Source of the DNA: Biostraticola tofi
Lineage (GTDB): Bacteria > Pseudomonadota > Gammaproteobacteria > Enterobacterales > Enterobacteriaceae
Assembly: GCF_004343195.1 (NCBI RefSeq)
Contig: NZ_SMCR01000001.1
Span: forward strand, 372,001 to 436,000
DNA: 64,000 nucleotides
Direction: 5' to 3'
The notes beneath the pieces were generated by a model. That model was not told where the DNA came from, did no database searches, and saw only the letters and a list, made by a program, of their open reading frames with translations. A program made the position numbers and the translations under genes. Shown one piece after another: positions 51,001-60,928 of this stretch. Every line of letters starts with the position of its first letter. Position 1 is the stretch's first letter.

Positions 51001-54000
51001 TATCCAGATGACGCAGCTGTACCTGCGCCTGCGTCCAGGCCAGGGTCTTGGCGCGCTTGTAGGCGCTTCTGTCGTGATGCTTATCAATGAGGTCCATCAA
51101 TTCAGCTTCGGATGCCGCTACCAGTGTCCAGTAAGCGATACGCACAGATTTCCCCGGCGCTATCCGCACCCGGCAGCGCAGCGAAAAGATAGCGTCCAGC
51201 ACCGTGCCGGTAGTGCCGGACAACGGCTGACGATCGATTATCGCATCGGCGCGGATCGCAGAGCCGCCGTTGCCGATGAAACGCGCCCGGTCGGTTTCGT
51301 ATTCAATCTCGCCCAGCGTTTCGCCTTCAACAACGATAAGCTGAGCCGCCCAGACCGGTTGTTCGTCCGGGCTGCGGGGCCGACGAGTGGCAATAAGCGC
51401 GTTAAACTCAGGGATATAGCGAGTCTGCACAAACATTTTTGCAAAAGCCGGATGCGCTTTATCGGTGCTCATTGGCGCCAGCACCAGCTCGGTATACGAC
51501 GTCAGTTCTACTTCGCGAATCCGATGGCCGCTGTTGGACAGCATCATTCGCCTGACTTCGGCGTCATCTTCCCCAGACACCAGGATAGTCAGGGTAGTGG
51601 TCAGCGTACGGTCATGGCGGATATAGGCGGCATGGTCTTCGCCAAAGATCACTTCATTGAAGGCCTTGCCTTTCAATGCCCGGATCCGGCGCTCGCTCAG
51701 GGCCGTCACACCCTGGGTCTGGAAGCCGGCCGACCAGATTTTACCGCTGCGCATGTCCCTCAGTCTCAGGAATGACCGCCAGTCATCGCAGGTAGAATCT
51801 TCGCTCCAGCGGGAAATGGCGATATCCTTCCAGCGGCTGTATCCGCCGCCGGCGACGGTGACCATCACCGCGTAGCGGCTATTGGACAGAATATGGGTTA
51901 CCGGCGCGCCCTGCGGCAGTGCGGTAAACCGCCGCTGGGTCACCAGATTGCTGCTGGGTTTACCCGCGAGAATCTTGACTTCTTCCGCATGGGGCCGGGT
52001 CAGCGCCACTTCTCTGGGCATGCGTTCCTGCAGCAGCAGCTCGCTGGCCTTAATCATCGGTTCCCGATGGAACCAGCTGCGAATGCGCCCCTCCAGCAGG
52101 GCATTGCCCATTGCGACGATCGTCATGCCCTGATGGTGGGCCATAAAGCTGCGCACGATGGCCATCTTCTGGGCTTCAGGCACGCGGCTGGGGGTGAAGT
52201 CCAGGGCTTCATAAAAACCGTATTTGCCCATGGCGCCCATCCGCTCAAGCGCGCGGTAGTTGGCCAGGGCGCCACGGGTATCGACCATGGCGGCGAGGCC
52301 AGTCGCATAGGGCGCAATAACCTGGTTCTGGGCCAGGCCTCGCTGTAATCCCAGGCCGGGTACACCAAAATTGGAATACTGATAGGTAAACTCCCTGTCC
52401 CGGGCATTGAACGCCGACTCAGAAACGCCCCAGGGAATACCCAGTGCCTGGCCATAGGCCTGCTGATGAGCCACAATCACCCGGTTGGTCTGTTCCAGGA
52501 TTGTTCCGGCCGCGGCGCGCATGACCAGCGAAGGCATCAGGTATTCGAACATCGAACCCGACCAGGACACCAGTGCCGCGCCTTTACCGGAACGCACCGC
52601 CGCCCTGCTCAATCTGAACCAGTGACGGGTCGGCACATCGCCCTTGGCAATGGCGAACAGGCTGGCCAGCCTGGCTTCGGAAGCCAGCAGGTCATAGCAA
52701 CTGCCGTCCAGCTGATTCTCAGTGAACGAATATCCAATCGACAGCAGTTTCCGCTCGGGATCCACCAGAAAACGGAAATCCATGGCCATGGCGAACTCAC
52801 GGGCTTTATCGGCCACGCGCTGCAGGCGGGATTGATAGCCTTCGGCATCCTCCGCCCTGGCCTGACGGTCACGAATCTGTTCACCAATAGCGTTACCCAG
52901 CGCTGAAAGCCAGTAAACCCGATCAGCGGCGTGATCGTCGGTATCGGCAACCATGCCGGCAACAGGGCCAGAAACCGTGCCTGAGTCAATTTCTGTCTGT
53001 GGACTTCCAGCAAGCCCGATCGCCTCAGCGGCCAGCTGCCGCAGCTGTTCCAGATGATCGGCCGGCGGGTGGCGCAGCAGCAGTTGCCGGTCAAGCTCGC
53101 GCAGCGCAACCTGCAGGGGTTGGTTTTTTGATGCACAACTGTGGCTGAATGTTTGCCTCACCAGCAATAAATGATCCCTGGCTCCGGCGCGCCAGGCCAG
53201 GTTTTCGCCTTCGTCCTTCCAGGATTCCAGCGCATTGGCCAATGCTATCAAATGGCCTGCCAGGTTGCCGCTGTCGACAGACGAAACATAAGCCGGCAAC
53301 AGTGCAGCCAAATCGCGCGTGCCGTACCAGTTGAGAAAATGACCGCGATAACGCTGCATTTGGTCAAGCGAAGCAAAAGTCGACTCTAGACGATCCAGCA
53401 CCGCTTGCGTACCGATCCAGCCTAATTCACGGGAGGTAACCGCCGATAGCAGGTAAAGGCCGATATTGGTAGGCGAAGTGCGATGAGCGATCACCGGTTT
53501 GGGCTGTTCCTGGAAATTATCGGGCGGCAACATGCTCTGGTCGGCCGTGACGAACGTTTCAAAGAACCGCCAGGTCCGCCGGGTAATAAGCCTCAGCGCC
53601 TGAACTTCTGAGGCATTGAGCCGTGACTGCGGCTCCTGTCGGGGCGCACGGCTTGACCACCAGGCTATGGCTGGCCCAGCAAGCCAGAACAGCGTCAGCG
53701 GTATGATCAGCGGCGCGTTTGTCGGTGCCAGTACCAGGGCGGCTACTGCCAGCGCCAGGCTGAGGAATACGCCGCCCGACATCCGGCGATAAGAGCCGAC
53801 AAGATCAACCGCCGAGGCAGCGCCGCTGCCTGCCCAGGGGGTCCATTCCAGCATTTTACGGTGGCTGCGGATCATCCGGTAGCAGGCACGGATAATCGCA
53901 TCGGCCAGGGTCCAGGCGGCATCGGGGATGAATGACCACTGCATGACCAGCTGTAATACCGCATTGCGCAGATCGCTCGCCACATTCAGCAGGTGCCGGG

Positions 54001-56605
54001 ATAGCGGAATTCGCCGCTGGCGCGGCAGCAGATCAAACAGGGTCGGAATCAGTGCCGGGACTGCGCCGGCCGCGAAAATGAGCAGTGTGCCGGCTGCTGC
54101 CATCGGCAGCGGCAACAGCCAGGTAAGCCCGCAGGCCAGCATCGTCATCGGCGCCACCAGCGAACGGCGCAGGTTGTCGATCATTTTCCAGCGTCCTACC
54201 GCCGGCACTGGGCTGCTGCCGTTTCTGCCGTTGAGGATCCACGGCAGCAATTGCCAGTCTCCACGCGTCCATCGATGCAGGCGCTTCATGACCTGATCGT
54301 AACGCGCCGGTGCCTCTTCGACCAGTTCGACATCGGAGGCCAGACCGGCACGCGCATAAATCCCTTCAAACAAATCATGACTGAGCAACAGATTTTCAGG
54401 CACCCGTCCATGCTGGGACGCAGTGAAAGCATCGACATCATAGATGCCTTTACCGGTAAATGACCCCTCGCCGAACAAGTCCTGGTACACGTCGGACACT
54501 GCCGCGGCATACGGATCCATACCGCTGGGGCTGGAGAAAATGCGTTGATAGAGCGAACCTTCACGGCCCATGGGCAAGGCGCCGGTAATGCGCGGCTGCA
54601 GAATGCCATAGCCGCTGACGATACGCCGCTGTTGATCATCGAATCTGGGTCGGTTCAGCGGATGCGCCATCTTGCCTATCAGACGCAAGGCGGTATCGCG
54701 CGGCAGCCGGGTATCGGCATCCAGCGTAATGACGAAACGGACGTTTTGCGGTATGGCAAACAGCGGCATAAAACTGGTATCGGTCGCCCCGCGCAGCAGC
54801 CGATTAAGCTCGTCCAGTTTGCCACGCTTGCGCTCCCAGCCCATCCAGCAGGATTCGCTGGCGTTAAAGCGTCTGTGACGGTGTAACAGTAAAAAGCGTT
54901 CGCCGGCAGGTCCGGGGCCATAACGGGTGTTAAGCTGCCTAACGGCGAAGACGGCGGCATCCAGCAAGGCTTGATCCTGGGCTGAGCATTCCACTTCGCC
55001 GTCCGGCCAGTCGGTCAGCAGCGCCAGAGTCACATCGCCCGGGGCCGACGCCAGGTAATGAATTTCTAACGTTTCGCTCAGGCTGGCAATATCCTGTTGG
55101 TCATTGAGCAGCGCCGGTACCACCAGTAATGTGCGCATCGAGGGAGGTACGCCCTGCTCCAGCGCCAGACCGGGCAACGGCGCCGCCCCGAGACGCCAGG
55201 TCACCAGCCGGTTGACCAAGGCGGTAGCCGCTTCACTGACCGGCAATAGCGCCAACAGCAAAAAAACCAGACTCCAGAGCCATCCCGCCTGCCCATCCTC
55301 ATTGAGCCCGCCCGCCATCAGGGCCGCACCCAGCACCGTCAGCGTAATGATCGAGCCGGCATAGCCACGGATGCCGGGATGGATGAACTGCCGGCTGATA
55401 CGCAGATGCCAGGGGGGGCGGAAAGCGATTTTACGCTCCAGCGCCAGCCTGCCCTCATCGATCAGGAAATAGCCGGGATCGCCGACCCTGTCGGCTTCTA
55501 CCGACGACGTTTGCTCCACCGCAGCCTGGCGGGCCATTTCAAGCGCCATGCCGGCAATGCTCAGCTCGCTGGCAGACGACCCCCGGGCCAGTTGTTCTAT
55601 TTCGGTGCGATAGCTGTTGCGTGTGGAAAAATCCATTTCCTGATACAGCGGATAACCCTTCAGGCATTCATCCACCAGACTGACGCTTTCGAACAGCGTA
55701 GCCCAGTCAATATCGGATATCAGCCGCATACTGGTGATGATATTACGCACGGTAACATTGGAGGCCCCCAGACGCTGCTGGGCGTCGCGTACAATATCCT
55801 CAACCGAACTGCCCTGCTGGCGCAGGCGTTCTTCCAGCCAGACCACGCTTGGGGTGGTGCGGGGATCGTGATTGCGCAGGCGCTTGGCGAGCTGAGCGGC
55901 AAAATGAACATTCAACGGGGTATCGTCGCGCGGCAGGTTTGCCAGCGCCAGGGCGGCCTGGGCGCGATCCGATGCCAGCAGACTATTGGCAAGCGCTTCG
56001 GCTTCGTTACGATTATCGCGGCCGGCGGCCATGCCATCGGCCAGGCGTCTGAGATTCTCTATCAGTACAATGCGCAGGGTAATCGCCACCGCCCACAATT
56101 CACCGATGGTCAGCGGCTCGACCCGCTGGTAGGCGCGAATAAAACGCCGCAGGTTTTCCGGGTCAAAATGGCTGTCGGTATGGGCGATAAAAGCCCAGGC
56201 GATGCCGAATACCCGCGGGTAGCCGCGAAAAGGACCCTCCGCCAGCTTGGGCAGCAGCCGGTAGTAGCTCGGCGGCAGATCTTCGCGTATTTCGCGGATC
56301 TGGGCTTCAACCAAATGATAGTTATCCAGCAGCCATTCGGCCGCCGGTACCACTGTATTGCCTTTTTCCAGTTCCCTGGCGCTCGCCCGATAGGCGGCAA
56401 GCAGCGTGGCGGCGTTATCGTCCAGCCGCAAATGCAAAGACGGCACCCTGAGCGGCCGATGGCTAATCGGCTGTTCCTGGGCCAGCGTCTGTGCATGTTG
56501 CTCGAGGCGTTCAATACCGAACAGTTCGCTTCTGATCGGTAAATTGTCACGCCATGGAGACGCGGATAACCTGAACTGCAAAAATTTTGCACGCCATTTT
56601 TTCAT
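48035..56605 (-). CDS. ndvB: Cyclic beta-1,2-glucan synthase (NdvB/ChvB/Cgs family)
   Basis: An uninterrupted 2856-codon gene; known NdvB/Cgs proteins are about 2830-2870 residues. Approximate domains: N-terminal region 1-400; first membrane pair 410-470; GT84-type glycosyltransferase 490-800, with LDADTRLP (about 627) and a QxxRW-like RLHRWTRGDW (about 778); membrane segments 812-862 and 938-982; glycoamylase-like domain 1030-1510, with AHHQGMTIVAMGNAL; then two GH94 (cellobiose phosphorylase) modules. The last contains GTGDWNDGMNRVG (about 2530) and RENGGQYTHAAMW (about 2683). Such enzymes initiate, elongate and cyclise periplasmic beta-1,2-glucan, which is used in osmoadaptation and host interaction. 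It lies between mviM and murJ, which are adjacent in E. coli. Confidence 0.9.
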   Translation of the reverse strand: MKKWRAKFLQFRLSASPWRDNLPIRSELFGIERLEQHAQTLAQEQPISHRPLRVPSLHLRLDDNAATLLAAYRASARELEKGNTVVPAAEWLLDNYHLVEAQIREIREDLPPSYYRLLPKLAEGPFRGYPRVFGIAWAFIAHTDSHFDPENLRRFIRAYQRVEPLTIGELWAVAITLRIVLIENLRRLADGMAAGRDNRNEAEALANSLLASDRAQAALALANLPRDDTPLNVHFAAQLAKRLRNHDPRTTPSVVWLEERLRQQGSSVEDIVRDAQQRLGASNVTVRNIITSMRLISDIDWATLFESVSLVDECLKGYPLYQEMDFSTRNSYRTEIEQLARGSSASELSIAGMALEMARQAAVEQTSSVEADRVGDPGYFLIDEGRLALERKIAFRPPWHLRISRQFIHPGIRGYAGSIITLTVLGAALMAGGLNEDGQAGWLWSLVFLLLALLPVSEAATALVNRLVTWRLGAAPLPGLALEQGVPPSMRTLLVVPALLNDQQDIASLSETLEIHYLASAPGDVTLALLTDWPDGEVECSAQDQALLDAAVFAVRQLNTRYGPGPAGERFLLLHRHRRFNASESCWMGWERKRGKLDELNRLLRGATDTSFMPLFAIPQNVRFVITLDADTRLPRDTALRLIGKMAHPLNRPRFDDQQRRIVSGYGILQPRITGALPMGREGSLYQRIFSSPSGMDPYAAAVSDVYQDLFGEGSFTGKGIYDVDAFTASQHGRVPENLLLSHDLFEGIYARAGLASDVELVEEAPARYDQVMKRLHRWTRGDWQLLPWILNGRNGSSPVPAVGRWKMIDNLRRSLVAPMTMLACGLTWLLPLPMAAAGTLLIFAAGAVPALIPTLFDLLPRQRRIPLSRHLLNVASDLRNAVLQLVMQWSFIPDAAWTLADAIIRACYRMIRSHRKMLEWTPWAGSGAASAVDLVGSYRRMSGGVFLSLALAVAALVLAPTNAPLIIPLTLFWLAGPAIAWWSSRAPRQEPQSRLNASEVQALRLITRRTWRFFETFVTADQSMLPPDNFQEQPKPVIAHRTSPTNIGLYLLSAVTSRELGWIGTQAVLDRLESTFASLDQMQRYRGHFLNWYGTRDLAALLPAYVSSVDSGNLAGHLIALANALESWKDEGENLAWRAGARDHLLLVRQTFSHSCASKNQPLQVALRELDRQLLLRHPPADHLEQLRQLAAEAIGLAGSPQTEIDSGTVSGPVAGMVADTDDHAADRVYWLSALGNAIGEQIRDRQARAEDAEGYQSRLQRVADKAREFAMAMDFRFLVDPERKLLSIGYSFTENQLDGSCYDLLASEARLASLFAIAKGDVPTRHWFRLSRAAVRSGKGAALVSWSGSMFEYLMPSLVMRAAAGTILEQTNRVIVAHQQAYGQALGIPWGVSESAFNARDREFTYQYSNFGVPGLGLQRGLAQNQVIAPYATGLAAMVDTRGALANYRALERMGAMGKYGFYEALDFTPSRVPEAQKMAIVRSFMAHHQGMTIVAMGNALLEGRIRSWFHREPMIKASELLLQERMPREVALTRPHAEEVKILAGKPSSNLVTQRRFTALPQGAPVTHILSNSRYAVMVTVAGGGYSRWKDIAISRWSEDSTCDDWRSFLRLRDMRSGKIWSAGFQTQGVTALSERRIRALKGKAFNEVIFGEDHAAYIRHDRTLTTTLTILVSGEDDAEVRRMMLSNSGHRIREVELTSYTELVLAPMSTDKAHPAFAKMFVQTRYIPEFNALIATRRPRSPDEQPVWAAQLIVVEGETLGEIEYETDRARFIGNGGSAIRADAIIDRQPLSGTTGTVLDAIFSLRCRVRIAPGKSVRIAYWTLVAASEAELMDLIDKHHDRSAYKRAKTLAWTQAQVQLRHLDINAEHAAEYQRLAAPLLYSDARFRSPSASIIRGAGPQSALWPMSISGDVPIVLLRIEDREDIALVKQLLNAHEYWHLKLLDVDLVIINEHPASYLQELQIAIETVVRSSQSRPRYSAQSGRGNVYTLRADLISHESRMLLLSVAQVVLIARKGNLSAQLSTKDSPPVSLLPQGKLRLPSPADIPLPSGLQFFNGTGGFSAQGDEYSIVLEQGSRPPAPWINVIANPHFGFQVSARGGGYTWAENSRDNQLTPWLNDPVADSGGEAIYLQNLDTGTLWSPTQHPIDDGGRYLASHGFGYSRFSHQTAEISSELLQMVPLTDPIKISRLTLTNRGDRELVLRVTVYAEWVMGTSRSASASKIITQKDDVTGALMVTNPWGTAFPGRVGFADLDGRQDAFTTDRSEFIGRNGSLSAPLALINGNRLSGLTGAGIDPCTVLQTTFTLAPYQTIEVVWLLGQSDGAEHARQLIERYRAQDLNRLLQQVRQHWQQRLGAIKVKTPDRSMDIMLNGWLLYQTQACRIQARSGFYQASGAYGFRDQLQDGMSLTFAQPDQTRAHLLRAAGRQFAEGDVQHWWLPHSGQGVRTRISDDRVWLSYATASYIRVSGDSSVLDEPLAWLEGPQLAPGQHDAFFQPMTATQTAPLYQHCVQGIEQVIELTGEHGLPLMGTGDWNDGMNRVGEKGKGESVWLGWLLINTLHDFMPYVLAREPDRAERWQAHAESVRQSIEREAWDGEWYRRATFDDGTWLGSRESDECRIDSIAQSWAVLSGAAEPERARIAMDSMESMLIQRAEKLALLFSPPFDQTPHDPGYIKGYPPGLRENGGQYTHAAMWVILAFAGLKEGDKAHEMFSLLNPVNHALKASDVMVYKVEPYVIAADVYSVEPHAGRGGWTWYTGSAGWMYRAGIEGILGIRREGERLIIEPCLPLEWPGYEAEIQVRDTLVTLVVARSTDDPDAKIGAWLDDNPVDMQGNRTEMVLAGGSHRLNIVL

Positions 56606-57096
56606 AGAAAACCTGTACCCAGGGCGAGAAAACCCGCAGCAGGTAATAAAAGAAATATATAATGATATGCATCAGGCAGCGTCATGAGATGTGCCTGAAC
56701 CGGTACATGCTTGGAAAGGCGGAGTGGTCACAGGGATAGGCGAAAGCATTCACCTTCCGGTAAACGTGTTCCGTTGAAGTGACTATGGGATAAGTTATGA
56801 AATTTAGCCAGCGAGAATGTTGAAATTGCGGTCAATCTCTTATTTGCTGATGAGATAACGTGATACAGCCAGCTAAAATGCGCGATTACGCTGACTGTTA
56901 ACCCTAGCAGGGGGAATGGCTCACCGCATGCCGCTGATGGGAAAAGCCTTATTATCCAGGGTCAATGGGGCAAGACTATCCAAGGTCAACGGAGCAAGCC
57001 TTATTTCAGACTGCCCCTCCATACTGAATGCTGCCAGCCGACACTGACAGTTAGGCATATGATGATCACCGCTTGCGATTGATTATCTGTCGCCGT
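56606..57096. other. Gap between mviM and the glucan synthase gene
   Basis: 491 bp with no credible gene. It should hold the promoter of the minus-strand giant gene. It contains the tandem repeat at 56953-57000. The yceH gene, which lies between rimJ and mviM in E. coli, is not here nor elsewhere in the window. Confidence 0.6.
56953..57000. repeat. Two imperfect copies of a 24-bp tandem repeat
   Basis: Units TATCCAGGGTCAATGGGGCA + AGAC (56953-56976) and TATCCAAGGTCAACGGAGCA + AGCC (56977-57000) match at about 20 of 24 positions. Confidence 0.85.
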
Positions 57097-58002
57097 TCAG
57101 CGCAGCAGGCGTTCAATCCATGCCTGCGCCTTCAGCGCTTCCTCGCCGCTGACTGACGGGGGAGTCTGGTTAGCAACGGAATTGAGAAAATGATCGACCG
57201 CGCCGGTAAAGCCGCGCTGCGCCAGGATAGTTTGCCAAGCAGGCACCGGCCGCTCACTGATAATGCCGGCCGCAGCCTTGCGCAGCTGGCGCATATCATC
57301 TATATGCCATATCGCCCCTTCGGTCACGGCACTGATCGTTTCGCACTGGCTGCCCGCCTGGCGATGCATACTGGTGGTTACCAGACAATCCCCTACCTGG
57401 AAATGGTGCTCGGCATAGATCATCTGACCGGCCTGATTAGTCTGCAGCGCACCGCCTGAGAGACGTGGTTCGCCATCGACCAGCCACAAGGCGGTATCAA
57501 CCACATGCAAATAGTCATCCAGTAGGGTGAAGCGAAGATCATGGGGACCGATGTCCGCGGCACGGTGTTTATCCATACGTACCGAGGCCGGAGCGACCAT
57601 GTCTTGTTTAAGCTCGAGATAGCGGGGTGCGAATCGCCGATTGAAGCCGACCATCAGGGCTTTGTTGCGCCGCTCAGCCAGGCTGACCAACCGCTCGGCC
57701 TGCTCCAGTGTCTCAGCCAGCGGTTTATCCACATAGACATGGACGCCTCGCTCGAGCAGTAGACTGACCAGGCTGAAATGCATGGCGGTGCTGGCATGGA
57801 CAAACACTGCGTCACACTGGTCTGCCAGACTTTCGACAGAATTGAAACATTCAATACGATAACTTTCACCCAGCGCGCGGGCCTTTTGCTGATTCGGCGA
57901 AAAGGCCCCGATCACTTGCCAATCACCGGACTGACACAACAGCGGTAAGTATACTTTCTGGGCTATGCTCCCCAGGCCGACAATCCCGATGCGTAATTTC
58001 AT
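57097..58002 (-). CDS. mviM: Gfo/Idh/MocA-family oxidoreductase MviM
   Basis: A 301-residue predicted NAD(P)-dependent oxidoreductase. The Rossmann loop GIVGLGSIAQKVYLP is at about 5-19, the sugar-dehydrogenase core CVxKP-like segment appears as VYVDKPLAE, and the MVGFNRRFAP segment is conserved. It is close to E. coli YceM/MviM (307). Substrate unknown. Downstream of rimJ by 12 bp, so probably co-transcribed. Confidence 0.93.
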   Translation of the reverse strand: MKLRIGIVGLGSIAQKVYLPLLCQSGDWQVIGAFSPNQQKARALGESYRIECFNSVESLADQCDAVFVHASTAMHFSLVSLLLERGVHVYVDKPLAETLEQAERLVSLAERRNKALMVGFNRRFAPRYLELKQDMVAPASVRMDKHRAADIGPHDLRFTLLDDYLHVVDTALWLVDGEPRLSGGALQTNQAGQMIYAEHHFQVGDCLVTTSMHRQAGSQCETISAVTEGAIWHIDDMRQLRKAAAGIISERPVPAWQTILAQRGFTGAVDHFLNSVANQTPPSVSGEEALKAQAWIERLLR

Positions 58003-58014
58003 AGCCTTCCTCTG

Positions 58015-58599
58015 TTATCGACCTGCCGTCCAGGACGGGTTAACCAGCGCTGTCAGTACATGGTCACGCCATATGCCATCAATCAGCAAATATTCTTTGG
58101 CATAACCTTCACGTTCGAAGCCCAGCCGCGCCAATAAATTACCGCTGCGCTGATTGTGCGGCATGTAATTGGCCATTATCCGGTGCATATGCTGTTGCCG
58201 CTGCATATAACGGATGGCCGTCTGCAAGGCTTCAAACATCAATCCCTGCCCTTGCCATTTTTCTCCGATCGAATAACCCAGAAAACAGGCATGGAACGAG
58301 CCGCGCAATACATTGCTGAAATTGGCCACGCCATACACTTCATTTTCCTGCGGATCCAGCAGCAGAAAATAATAGGCGCTGCCTTGCCGGTGCAGTTCGC
58401 TGATGAGTCCCAGGCGCGACTGCCAACCGGACGGATGGCAATGGCTGTCATCACGTATTGGTTCCCAGGGCTTTAAATACTCACGGTTATCGGTGTAGTA
58501 ATCGGCCAAGCGCCATGCATCCCGCTCATGGGCCAGACGCACCACCAGCCTGTCGGTAACCAGTCGCACCTTAGGCGACGCTGAGTGGTAGCCAAACAT
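58015..58599 (-). CDS. rimJ: Ribosomal protein S5 alanine N-acetyltransferase RimJ
   Basis: GNAT enzyme that acetylates the N-terminal Ala of S5 and assists 30S assembly. The acetyl-CoA-binding region is [18 protein letters not shown] (about 108-125). The start [13 protein letters not shown] gives 194 residues as in E. coli; an upstream Met adds six residues without family support. It is divergent from mdtH. Confidence 0.95.
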   Translation of the reverse strand: MFGYHSASPKVRLVTDRLVVRLAHERDAWRLADYYTDNREYLKPWEPIRDDSHCHPSGWQSRLGLISELHRQGSAYYFLLLDPQENEVYGVANFSNVLRGSFHACFLGYSIGEKWQGQGLMFEALQTAIRYMQRQQHMHRIMANYMPHNQRSGNLLARLGFEREGYAKEYLLIDGIWRDHVLTALVNPSWTAGR

Positions 58600-58770
58600 C
58601 TTTCCCTCCGCTGACAAGACCAGAAAAATAGCCCAAAGGACCCCGGATAAATTAACGCCTTTAATACAATAATACGATATAAAAATATATTGCAGCCTTG
58701 ACTATCGTATCTTCGCCATAACGTTCAGAATGTAGGCTCTATTCACCCCTTTTTTTTAACATGGTGCGGC

Positions 58771-59976
58771 ATGTCATCGGTTACGCAGGCCAGAAGTCTA
58801 GGGAAGTATTTTCTATTATTGGACAATATGCTGGTGGTCTTGGGTTTTTTCGTGGTTTTTCCGCTTATTTCGATTCATTTTGTCGAAGAGCTGGGATGGG
58901 CGGCACTGCTGGTGGGCACCGCGCTGGGCCTGCGACAGTTTATTCAGCAGGGACTGGGCATCTTCGGTGGTGCTATCGCCGACAAACTCGGCGCCAAGCC
59001 GATGATTATCGTCGGCATGCTGATGCGGGCCGCCGGATTCGCGCTAATGGCGATAGCTGATAAGCCCTGGCTGCTGCTATTGTCCTGCGCATTATCCGGG
59101 CTGGGCGGCACGTTGTTCGATCCACCCCGCACGGCGCTGGTCATAAAATTGACCCGTCCCCATGAGCGGGGGCGCTTTTTTTCGATCCTGATGATGCAGG
59201 ACAGCGCCTGTGCGGTCATTGGCGCGCTGATCGGCAGTTGGCTGCTGAGATATGACTTTCACCTGGTCTGCTGGGCCGGGGCGCTGATATTTATCATCGC
59301 CGCCATAGTCAATGCCTGGCTGCTCCCGGCCTATCGTATTTCAACCGTGCGCGCGCCGATGCTCGACGGCATGCGTCGGGTACTGCGTGACAAACGGTTT
59401 GTCAAATATGTGCTGACGCTGACCGGCTATTACATGCTGGCAGTCCAGGTGATGCTGATGCTGCCAATCAGGGTTAACGAAATTGCCGGTCAGCCGGCGG
59501 CGGTAAAATGGATGTACGCCATCGAAGCGGCCCTGTCGCTGACGTTGCTTTATCCTATCGCCCGCTGGAGTGAAAAACGGTTCAGTCTGGAAACCCGGCT
59601 GATGGCCGGCCTGGTGGTCATGACCATCAGCCTGTTTCCGATTGGTATGGTGGTAAATCTGCAAGGACTGTTTACCCTGATCGGACTGTTTTACGTCGGA
59701 TCGGTCATTGCAGAACCGGCGCGAGAAACCCTCGGCGCTTCGCTGGCCGATAGCCGCGCACGGGGCAGCTATATGGGCTTTAGCCGACTGGGTTTGGCAC
59801 TGGGCGGCGCCATCGGCTACAGCGGTGGCGGCTGGCTTTATGATGTCGGCCAACGGCTGGAAATCCCGCAGTTACCCTGGCTGATGCTTGGCCTGATTGG
59901 TCTGGCTACCCTGGCCGGCCTCTACCGCCAGTTTCATCATCGGGCGATTGAACCGGAGATGCTGCAGGGACGATAG
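58771..59976 (+). CDS. mdtH: MFS efflux transporter MdtH
   Basis: A 12-helix major-facilitator protein (401 residues; 402 in E. coli) linked to quinolone resistance when overproduced. The loop motif [16 protein letters not shown] (about 69-84) is the MFS A-motif region, and a Pro-rich [12 protein letters not shown] follows. It is divergent from rimJ and precedes grxB. Confidence 0.94.
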   Translation: MSSVTQARSLGKYFLLLDNMLVVLGFFVVFPLISIHFVEELGWAALLVGTALGLRQFIQQGLGIFGGAIADKLGAKPMIIVGMLMRAAGFALMAIADKPWLLLLSCALSGLGGTLFDPPRTALVIKLTRPHERGRFFSILMMQDSACAVIGALIGSWLLRYDFHLVCWAGALIFIIAAIVNAWLLPAYRISTVRAPMLDGMRRVLRDKRFVKYVLTLTGYYMLAVQVMLMLPIRVNEIAGQPAAVKWMYAIEAALSLTLLYPIARWSEKRFSLETRLMAGLVVMTISLFPIGMVVNLQGLFTLIGLFYVGSVIAEPARETLGASLADSRARGSYMGFSRLGLALGGAIGYSGGGWLYDVGQRLEIPQLPWLMLGLIGLATLAGLYRQFHHRAIEPEMLQGR

Positions 59977-60076
59977 CGGGTTTGCATTACCTCTGCTGCT
60001 TGACCATACTGATTAAAGCACCCTGCGTCACCGCGCTTGCTGCGCTCTGATGAAATGACGGGAGGACACCGAAAGC

Positions 60077-60724
60077 ATGAAACTTTATATTTATGAACAT
60101 TGCCCTTTTTGTGTCAAAGCCAGGATGATATTCGGCCTGAAAAATGTGCCGATTGGGTTGGAAGTCCTGCTTAATGACGATGAAGCCAGGCCGGTTTCCA
60201 TGGTCGGCAAGAAAGTGGTGCCGATTTTGCAAAAGGAAGATGGCGGCTTCATGCCTGAAAGCATGGATATCGTTCACTATATCGATAACAAGTATGGTGA
60301 GCCGTTATTAACCGGACCGCTGAATGCCGCCATGGGCAAATGGCTGGATGCCAATGGTGAGATAAGCTACCGGGCGATTACTCCGCGCGTGGCCCGCGCC
60401 CGCTTTGAGGAATTCGCTACCCCGGAGGCTCGGCAGTATTTCGTCAACAAGAAACAAGCGGCTATCGGCAGTTTTGATGAGCATCTTTCCCATTCCGAAG
60501 GCATCATCAAGAAAATCAGCCAGCAACTGCGCGATCTGGCGCCGCTGATTAAGCAACCCAATGCCTGCAATGGCGAACTGTCTGAAGACGACATTCACCT
60601 ATTCGCCCGCTTGCGCTCCCTGTCGTTAGTGGCCGGTATCGAATGGCCGACCCAGGTGGCGGAGTATCGCGATAATATGGCCAAGCAGACGCAGATAAAC
60701 CTGCTGAGCAGCGTGGCGCAGTAG
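60077..60724 (+). CDS. grxB: Glutaredoxin 2
   Basis: A GST-like glutaredoxin of 215 residues that reduces mixed disulphides with glutathione. The active site is CPFC (C9/C12) in the thioredoxin-fold half, and an all-alpha C-terminal domain follows. Size and sequence match E. coli GrxB. It lies 100 bp after mdtH, probably with its own promoter. Confidence 0.96.
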   Translation: MKLYIYEHCPFCVKARMIFGLKNVPIGLEVLLNDDEARPVSMVGKKVVPILQKEDGGFMPESMDIVHYIDNKYGEPLLTGPLNAAMGKWLDANGEISYRAITPRVARARFEEFATPEARQYFVNKKQAAIGSFDEHLSHSEGIIKKISQQLRDLAPLIKQPNACNGELSEDDIHLFARLRSLSLVAGIEWPTQVAEYRDNMAKQTQINLLSSVAQ

Positions 60725-60738
60725 TTCACCGCTGCCGC

Positions 60739-60761
60739 GCCGGACCGCTTGTCGGTCTGGC
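60739..60761 (+). terminator. Hairpin after grxB
   Basis: A 9-bp stem (GCCGGACCG / CGGTCTGGC with one G-T pair) and a CTTGT loop, 15 bp after the grxB stop. No strong T-run follows, so it is only a probable terminator. Confidence 0.4.
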
Positions 60762-60928
60762 GTGGTATCCGCTGTTTTCCGGCCTGACCGATCTGCTTCC
60801 TCCGGCCGAGTATCGGTATCGCTTCAATCATCTGATTTCAATACTTTACATATGCCGACGCCCCACTGCGGGGCCATGTGATATCCTTGCGGCAAAAGTC
60901 GTTGGCATAACGGAAGCGTATAAATCAC

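Noticed and set aside
55379-56542. A 387-codon plus-strand frame opposite the start of the glucan synthase gene
   Set aside because: Opposite-strand shadow of a GC-rich coding region. The minus-strand frame has recognisable domains throughout.
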